Shown here piece after piece: positions 56,425-64,000 of a stretch of 64,000 nucleotides of DNA. Source of the stretch: Hemileia vastatrix (lineage: Eukaryota > Basidiomycota > Pucciniomycetes > Pucciniales > Zaghouaniaceae); the NCBI GenBank assembly GCA_030280995.1, contig JASXTE010000004.1:18925185-18989184 (forward strand). The letters run 5' to 3'. The translations under genes were made by a program, and so were the position numbers. The first letter of the stretch is position 1; the number at the start of each line of letters is the position of its first letter. The notes beneath the pieces are model-generated. The model worked only from the letters and a program-made list of their open reading frames with translations, did not search any database and had not been told where the DNA came from.

Positions 56425-59285
56425 GAAGGAAAATCAGGGTCAGTGAATTGGAGGATAGCACAGGAAAGGAGGAGAAAAAAGACAGCTCTTGGGAGTAAAG
56501 ATTTTGCTCTCCTTGAGGAGATTAGAGGGGAAGGATAAGGTAGACTTAGTAGAAGAATTATCAGTGTTTAATCATTTGAAGTAAATGATAATTGTGTTAC
56601 ACTAAACTTGCCTTTAATGACCCTTGACACTGAAAAAATATATAAGCCCGGCTGGACTTTCAGGCCACAGACTGTTTTATTTACAATAAGTTTTTACAGA
56701 GAAATCAAATGAAAAAAGAAAAATTGGAGAACCACATGCATCTAATTATATTTTATGGATTTTCTGGTGGGGGAAGAGAAGTAAGAGAAAAGGTTTTTTT
56801 TGAAGATTCTGGTGCAATGAAAGGGAGTCTAAGTGAAAATAATTTATAAAAAACCTGAAAGACCAGTATGACATGGTACTGGGAATAACATGGCTGGACC
56901 AGTAAAGCCTGCACATTGACTGGAAGGAAAAGACAGCTCAAAGTGGAAGAAAAGGGGACACTGGTGCTAAAGTATTGGCCACCTGGCCCCTTCAGGGGTC
57001 AGGGGCTCATCCTGGTGCATCTTTTGATGTTTTGTTATCATCAGTTGACTTTCCACATGAGATGAAGCTTTATCTTGACTATAAGCAGCAGGCTGGGGAT
57101 GGATCACCAACAGGGAGTGCCAGAGAGGGCCAGAGAAGGGATGTAGCAGGCTAAGAGGAGAAGAAGTTGTAATAAAGAGGGGGTAAGGCAGAAGATGGAA
57201 AGGTGGATGGCACAGATAAAAAATTGGACCCCTGTATCCTCCTGGTGAGTCTTCTGGTGTTTTATTATCATCTGTAGAATTTCTGTAAGAACTGACACTT
57301 TCTCCTGATGCTAAGTTTGAGGACTTGGAGTGAGAGCCAGAGGAAGAGGAGTAGCTGTAATGCAACACAACAGAATGTGACATATCTGCCAATATTTCAG
57401 CCAAGGTCCAGTCCTCAAAGTTAACAAAAAGACTCCAGAAAATGGTCACTGAAGCCTATTGGGAACTCTTACTGCTGTTTTGAGATGGAAGAGTCAAGAT
57501 CCTTCCACCTCGCCAAATGTACAGGTTTACCATTGATAAGATGACAGGATAAAATCCTCAATTAAGCAACATAATCCCATTCTCAACCGTGAAGTAAACT
57601 GTGCTAAAAGAGATGATTGATGAAAATTTGAAAGATGGTTTCATCAGAGAATCAAAATCTCTGAGGGCAGCCCCTGTGAGTTGTTCAGGTAAAAAGGATG
57701 TGTCACTGTGACTGTGCATGGATTTTCAAAGTTTAAATGTGCTGAAAGTTAAAAAAATATACCCCCTTCTTCTGAATAGTGAGCTGATAATCAGTCTTCA
57801 GGGTGTAGAAATTTTCACATTCTTAGATCTCATGGAAGTTTACCACAAAATATGTGTGAAAGACAGAGATGATCACAAACTGGAATTCTTCACTAAATTT
57901 AGCCATTTCATATTGTTGGTAATTCCATTTGTTCCATTTAACATTACATCCACTTTCAAACACTTCACCAATAGTATTTTCAGAGATAGAATAGGGATAG
58001 ATGTGGAAGTGTATCTAGACAACACATTAACTTACTCCTGATCTGTGGATGAACACCAAATACATGTGAAAGAGTATTTGAAGCACTTGAGAGAGGCCCA
58101 AGTATGATTAAAACCAGAAAAATGTGTCTTCTCACTAAGTGAAATCCCCTACCTGAGGATTATCTTTTCAAAGGATAGGACACAAATGAGCTAGGATAAT
58201 GTTAAAGGCAGTAACAGAGTGCCCAATACCACAGTGAAAAATAGAGCTCCAGTCCTTTTTAGGCTTTTTACATTTTTAACACTTCTTTATTTAAAATTAC
58301 TCTTATATCTCTAGACACTGCACAACCTCAAAAAGAAAGAAGCCAAATTCACATGGAAAATTATCAAACAAGATTCTTTTGACTACCTGGAGAGGAGATT
58401 TATGATGTTCCCTATTCTTGCAATCCCAGACTTACTAAATCCGTTTGTTCTGGAATCTGAATACTCAGATTTTGTGCTAGGCACAGTATTGCAATTTTTT
58501 ACTACCACTTTATTGATAATTACTCCCACATTTGACAACCACTTCACAGCTTTATGTAGAAAGAAGCCAAACTCTTTTGGAAAAGTATCCAACAAGATGT
58601 GTTTGACTACCTGAAAAGAAAATTTGTGACATTCCCTATTTTTGAGATCCCAGACTTACCAATTCCATTTTCTCTAAAATGCGACTTCTCAGACTTTGTG
58701 CTAGGTGCAGTATTATCCTAAAATTATACCAAAAATTTCTTACACCCAGTAGCATATTTTTAATGTACACTTCTAGGCTCCAAATTAAACTATGAAATAA
58801 ATTATTAGGAGATATTGGCACTAGTAGAGGCTGTAAGCACCTGGCTACACTATTTAAAAGGAGGACCACACTTTTTACAAGCTATTATCTACATGGATTG
58901 AAAAAACTTGGAAACCATACTGACCACTAAAAAGTTGACTTTCTGGAAAGTACCCTGAGCATAACTGCTAAGCAAAATTAATTTTTTTTGTTTCATTCAA
59001 ACAAGGGAAGAGAAGTGTCAATCCTGATGCACTATCACTACATCCTGACTTGAGCCCAGCACCAAACCAGCTGCATGCTTTTGGTGCATCCTTGTTGAAG
59101 GGGTATCTTAAAGAGGGAGTAATTCTAGATGAATATTTGCTGTAATGGGTAAGGAAGGGGCAGAAAAAGGATGTGGTAGTGCAGGAGTTAGTAAAGGTGC
59201 TCTTATCTAAGGAGGAATAGGTAAAGAAAGGATTGGAGGATTATCACCTGGAAGTGGAAGTGCTCACAGGGTGAAATAAAATATG
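56425..59285 (+). pseudogene. E7 pol: protease remnant, RT, RNase H
   Basis: Continuation of E7. Near 56867-56930 a remnant YDMVLGITWLDQ...LHIDWK marks the end of the protease domain. From about 57440 the RT is recognisable: MIDENLKDGFIRESKS, LCMDFQSLN, IFTFLDLMEVYHKI, FKHFTNSIFRD and VYLDNTLTYS (the YLDD active site reads YLDN). RNase H follows (LNPFVLESEYSDFVLGTVLQ) with an internal tandem duplication, then the linker FKQGKRSVNPDALSLHPDL near 59010. Many stops and frameshifts. The coding trace stops at the AT-rich insertion near 59290. Confidence 0.82.
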
Positions 59286-59289
59286 ACTG

Positions 59290-62200
59290 GTAGGCAAGTT
59301 TTTTTTGAGAAATCATAGAGTAATCTATAAAGTAACCTTCAAGGAAACCTATTTTTAGTATTTGAGCTTTGTACAGATAAAATTTGCAAAAGTGAATTTG
59401 AATAATTTGCAAATCTGATTAAACAGTGACTCTTTCAACAGAGATTTCAAATGGTAAGCACATTTCAATACTCAAATACCTCATTTAAACCAAAAACCTT
59501 GGAAAATTTTAAATAGTATTTTTGCTTAACTCCAAAGGTAAAACTAATTGCTTGTTTGAATGGATAATCTTATTTGGAAGACAAATTTACATTTAATAAT
59601 CCTCCTCACTCATATCATTTTCCATCATAAGCTACTCTGCATTTAATCTTTGAATATTGATAGATACTTATTGGAAGAATTAATTTGAATAAAAATATCA
59701 AAATGGTAAAGCATCATTTATGCATATAGATTTATGAGTAGAAATGTTCTTAATTTTCTTGAAGAATAAGAACAGATTTGATTAAAAGTCAGGTTGATTT
59801 TTGAAACCCTATGCAGCCAAAAATCAGTGCTGCAATTTGTGAGGAATATGAAATTTACCAAATAATTATAGGAATATATTTTATAATTTTAATAAACCCT
59901 TAAAACATCAAAATTTGGTCTAGGTTCTATAATTTTTATATTATTGAAGCTAGTAGAAATGTGCATAGAGACATGTGTTTTCACTAATCCATGAAATTTT
60001 TTAATATTTTGAACTAATTTATTTAATATTCCATAAAAAATATGTCTATAAGTTGTGAATCCATTGAAATTAAAAAAGTTATTCAAATTTGAAATTTCAA
60101 AGGAAAGAAACCCCCCCATATTTATAAAACCAACCAAATTTACATTACTGAAGAACAAAGTCAGGTAAATTTTTTGGAAGTATTTTTCACATACATGAAT
60201 TTTTTTTTAGTGAATAACATAATTGGGATGGAATTTTCTGTATATATAACAATATTCATCTAAAATAATTTATCTGAGATGCTAGAAGGTGTCTCCCCCC
60301 AACTGAACTTCTATACTTCAGGAAATAATATGGAACTTCTAGCAGGTGCCAATTTTTTTTCTCATAAAAAAAAAACTAAGTGTAAATAATATATCAAAAG
60401 CAAATAATATTTAAAAATTTGAATACATTTTCATATCTGAAATTTATATGTCAATGTATTTTGTCAGGATGGAAAAAAATTTTCATCCACAATTAACATC
60501 AAAAAATGTTCTTCCAGTGGTGAAATTGAAGGTTCTACTTCATTCAGCCTGAGTAATTACAAACACTTATTCAAAAATATTTTCAATAAAATTTTGTTTT
60601 CCTTTTAGCACCAAAGTATTAAAATTTTACATTATCTAATGAAATCCATTTATCCCATGTAAATTGGAAAGATTTTTATCCATGATGTACCAGAAGTTGA
60701 AGACATAAAATTGATATGATTGAATGAAATAATTTAAATACTAATAGATTTAAATCAAATTATCAATTTTTTTAAATTCTCAAATTTATTTTTTCCATTC
60801 TTTTGAAATCCCAGAAATATTTTTTTATGAAATATATCATGTTGCCCTATTAAAAAGTCACCATGAATGATCAAACACATTTTTAGTTTATGAAATTTTG
60901 ATTTTAAACAATGTAGATTAAAATTTTACAAAAGCCTTTCTTTTAAATAAAAATGAAATAAAATAAAAATAATAACAGAAAAAAAAAGGAAAATTTTTGT
61001 CTAGCTCCATAAACACTTACATTTTGACCCTTTTTTATCCTTTGTAAACATTTTATTAGCCCTTTTTTTTCACCCCTGGGGCCCCCACCAGGCCCAACTT
61101 GGGGCTAAGAAAGGGCTGAAAATGTGTCAACTTAGTCTTATTAAAAATGTCTAAGTTTTATCAAAAGAAACTCAAATCCTTCCTACAGTTTTGAATATCT
61201 TAATTTGTTTATGAAATAAATTTTTTTGTCATTCTTAGCACTCATTGTTGCTTTTTTCCTTCCCATGATACCCCATAATCACATTTTTTTCATTTTTAAT
61301 TTGTGGAGCACATACTTGCTCATTATTCAATAAGAATTATATAAAGAAGTAATTTTGGAGAAAAATTTACTATAACGTATAGTTTTCATAAATTTTTTAT
61401 CATTCTTAAAAATTTCATGTCTTAAAAAAATTAATGCTGTGTGCCTTCTTTTGATGTAACTTTTTTTTAAAAAAAATTATTATTAATGTTTAGACACTTT
61501 TTATAAATTTTATAATTTAGTTAAATTTTTTGGAATTTTTTTCTAAAAAAATAAGATTTTTGATGTCTTTTAAAGGATTTTGTGAACTTGTGAATTTTTT
61601 TGAATTTTTTGTGAATTTTTTCAATTTTTTGGGGAATTTTTGGACCTAATATTTTTTTTTCAGCATTGATTTGATTTTTTTTATTGTTTTAATGCTTGAA
61701 TAGGAATCAAGTCATGTGCCAAAAAGACACAGGGTCTTTTCAAGCACATGACTTGATTCCAATTCCTCTAGTGAAAGTTTTCAGATGCACCACAAATTTT
61801 CACAGAATTATATTTCTTGTGGTCCATCTAACAACTTGCACTGAGGAATTGGGCTCCAGCCTTGTGCTTGAAAAGATGCAGCATCTTTTTGGCAGGTGAT
61901 CTCAATCACAATTCAAGTCATATGCTTGAAAAGACACTGCGTCTTTTTGGCATGTGACTTCAACTTCAATTCAACCATTAAAGAAGTGAGAAAAAATTCA
62001 AAAAAATGCAAAAAAACCAAAAAAATCAAAGGAAACATAAATTAAAAAAATGTGAAAAAAATCAAAAAACACCAAAAAAAATCAAAAAAATTAAAAAAAG
62101 TTCAAAAAAATTCAAAAAATACAAAAAAAATCTAAAAAATTCAGAAAACTTCAAAAAAATCTATAAAAAATGCAATTTGTTCAAAAAAAATTCCTGAGCA

Positions 62201-62697
62201 AATTTTTTTTTAAAAAATATGAATGAAGTTCTATTAAATTCAAAAAAACTCATAAAAAATATTTAAAGGCCTAAAAAAATCTAAAAAAATCTAACAATGC
62301 TAAAAATTCTAAAAATTCTGAATATCAATTGAAAATTAAGAAATGATTTTAATAATTGGCAGAAATTAAAATAAAAGCTTAATAATTTTTAAAATTGAAT
62401 AAAAAATTTGATAAAAGTGAAAAAATTGAGGAAATTATTCCAAAAATATAAAAAATAAAAAATAAGATAAATATGTCTTTCTTTAAAGAGATTTGGTATT
62501 CATATATTTTTTTACTGGAAAATTCTTGACTCATAGCAACTCCTGCTTTATTTTTTTCAAGGAAAGTTGATGCATAGATTATAAAAATTTTGATCCTTGA
62601 TTCATGAGGCAACCATTCTTCCAAAAAAAAGGGAAACTGGAGTTACTACTGAGGTTACTCTTGGGGTAGTCTGAGGGACAAAAAATGACTTGCCTAC
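59290..62697. mobile_element. AT-rich palindromic insertion in E7 pol (~3.4 kb)
   Basis: Separates the RNase H part from the integrase part of E7. GTAGGCAAGT at 59290-59299 and its complement ACTTGCCTAC at 62688-62697 mark the likely ends, with further weak similarity inside (T-run, AGAGTAA, AGTAACC). The centre (61703-61975) is a cluster of hairpins, flanked by a T-rich arm (about 61390-61700) and an A-rich arm (about 61990-62320). No coding region is recognised; the listed small frames are low-complexity. Probably a non-autonomous foldback or TIR element. Confidence 0.55.
61703..61975. repeat. Cluster of hairpins
   Basis: A 17-bp perfect inverted repeat (GGAATCAAGTCATGTGC at 61703-61719 and complement at 61744-61760), an imperfect larger hairpin (AATTCCTC at 61761 with GAGGAATT at 61843, inner ACCACAA/TTGTGGT), a 9-bp hairpin AAAAGATGC/GCATCTTTT (about 61871), and another similar to the first (61915-61975). 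The hairpins share a GAAAAGAC...GTCTTTTTGGCA motif. Confidence 0.75.
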
Positions 62698-62721
62698 AAG
62701 TTATCTGTTATTTTACCCTGT

Positions 62722-64000
62722 GTGCTGTATTGGAATGGGAAGATAGTTATTCCAAGTGATAAAGAGCTTAAGAGGCAGGTGATCAAGTCAAGGAAAAACT
62801 CCCCAATTCCTGGAAACCCAGGACTGCTGAAGATTGTAGAGCTGGTAAATCACAAATTTTATTTGAAGTCCATGAAAGCGTATGTTCAGCACTATTTAGC
62901 ATCATGTGACTTTTTCCAAAGGAACAAAGTCAGCCCAACAGTTACACCACTAACCCTGTTAATCATACCTATACAGCCATGGAAGGAGCTCTCTTATGAT
63001 CTTATAATAGAACTAATCAAGTCACAAGAAAGAATTTCATCCTCACAGTAGTTGACCTCTGGATCAAGATAGCACACTTTGTACCCACCACTACTAAATT
63101 TAAATCAGAGGGCATTGCAGAATTTATGGTGATGCATGTCTGGAAGTTACATAGTTTTCCTGAAAGTATAGTATCAGATAGGGGAGGTACTTTTAACTCG
63201 AAGTTGTTAAAAGAAATGTATGAGAAACTAAACATTAAGCCCAGTTTTTCAACAGAATGGCATCCACAAACTGATGGGAAATCTGAGATAGCTAATAATT
63301 CAATTGTAAAATACTTGCACTGCTTCATTAACCATCATCAAGATGATTGGGTGAAGCTGCTAATACTGGCTGAATTCTCATACAGTAACCAGAAACATGC
63401 TGAAACAGGCATGTAACATTTCTACACAAAATATGGATACAACCCAAGATTCTCAATTTGAACCCCATCCATGTTGAAATTTCCAGAAGCTGAAGAATGG
63501 ATTTGGAAAAAACTGAGTATATTTCAAGAGCTAGAAGCAGTGCTCAGATTATCTCAAAATTCAATGAAGCACAATCATGATCAAGGGAAAACCTAAAGTT
63601 GGGTGCTACATGTAGGTGACAAGGTTTGGCTAAGCTCATGATTCCTTTCCACACTATGCCTAAGTGACAAGTTACATCACAAGAAGGAGGGTCCATTTAA
63701 GATCAAGTGCAAGATATCTAACTCAGCATGCAAATTGGAGCTACCAATTACCATGAAACAAGTTCACCCAGTGTTCAATATTTCATTACTCAAAAATTTC
63801 CAAGAAGATAAAATAACAGGTCATCCATAAGAGCCACCTTCTACAGTTTATGTAAGAAACTTAGAGGAGTTTGAAGTAGAAAAGATTAATTCTAAGCAGC
63901 TTTAAAGGGGGAAGGTTCAGTATTTGGTACACTGGAAAGGTTATGGTGTAGAAGATAGTTCTTGGGAGCCAGTAGAAAGCTTAGATAACACTAAGGAAAA
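62722..64000 (+). pseudogene. E7 integrase and chromodomain (to window end)
   Basis: Integrase zinc region (LKIVELVNHKFYLKSMKAYV, then ASCDFFQRNK), catalytic core with VVDLWIKIAHFVP, IVSDRGGTFNSKL and WHPQTDGKSEIANNS (D, D and E present), C-terminal domain with HKKEGPFKIK and MKQVHPVFNISLLKNF, and a chromodomain [20 protein letters not shown] at 63920-63985. Several stops (63048, 63414, 63595, 63829, 63904). It is the downstream part of the E7 polyprotein; the 3' LTR must be beyond the window. Confidence 0.88.

Noticed and set aside
56753..57449. Minus-strand frames of 62, 64 and 160 aa
   Set aside because: They overlap the plus-strand E7 protease-RT linker (YDMVLGITWL) and look like antisense low-complexity frames.
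62006..62197. Lysine-rich 63-aa frame
   Set aside because: Simple product of the A-rich arm of the AT-rich insertion.

Overview
This window is a dense, AT-rich graveyard of transposable elements, almost certainly from a fungus and probably a rust (Pucciniales). The rust assignment is inference. It rests on Ty3/gypsy polyproteins with a C-terminal chromodomain, RNase H-integrase linkers of the NRHMFRWQLAVQEYRG kind that I associate with rust genomes, short fungal-type introns, and no recognisable intact host gene. I could not run any database search.

Layout. (1) 1-9037: a plus-strand Ty3/gypsy element (E1) with ~1.49-kb LTRs, the 5' one cut by the window edge. (2) 9043-20252: a minus-strand composite. 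Nearly identical outer LTRs (A and C), flanked by the duplication GATAT, enclose a full gag-pol unit (E2), a diverged internal LTR (B) and a second 5' leader plus gag start (E3). (3) 20253-29334: a decayed minus-strand element (E4) whose 3' LTR is broken at exactly the point where E1 and the composite sit. (4) 29446-31191: a solo LTR of the E1 family with duplication CACAT, carrying a 250-bp CACTA-like MITE. (5) 31448-36490: a SANT-like/coiled-coil pseudogene, a ~1.34-kb foldback element and a small MITE. (6) 36491-47189: a three-deep nest, with plus-strand element E5 (duplication CTAAC) inside a solo LTR (duplication TACAT) inside a ~245-bp LTR-like sequence. (7) 47190-54600: non-coding relics, including an inverted copy of that small LTR, a second CACTA-like MITE and a leader-like repeat array. 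(8) 54604-64000: a very decayed Ty3/gypsy element of another lineage (E7), split by an 887-bp CACTA-like element in its zinc knuckle and by a ~3.4-kb AT-rich palindromic insertion in pol.

The most interesting signal is shared by E1-E5, which otherwise differ widely. Each begins gag with a short first exon followed by a 55- or 58-nt intron with good splice and branch signals. Its length is always 1 modulo 3. Retaining it keeps the ribosome in the Gag-Pol frame. Removing it sends translation into a different frame encoding a conserved small protein: coiled coil, proline/glutamine linker, W-x-W-D-W/Y motif, basic HPY(Q/R)G tail, ending in Pro-Trp-stop. About 450-500 nt are therefore apparently double-coding, like an overprinted, splicing-controlled accessory protein.

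In addition, the leaders lie between a strong GTAAGT donor and a 3' splice site before or near the gag start codon, and they carry arrays of short RNA hairpins with a two-U bulge (outer stem, UU, GAC / loop / GUC, outer stem). The stems covary between copies and families. The position is that of a retroviral packaging signal. All gag-pol genes here are disrupted, so the window shows fossils of a system rather than an active one.
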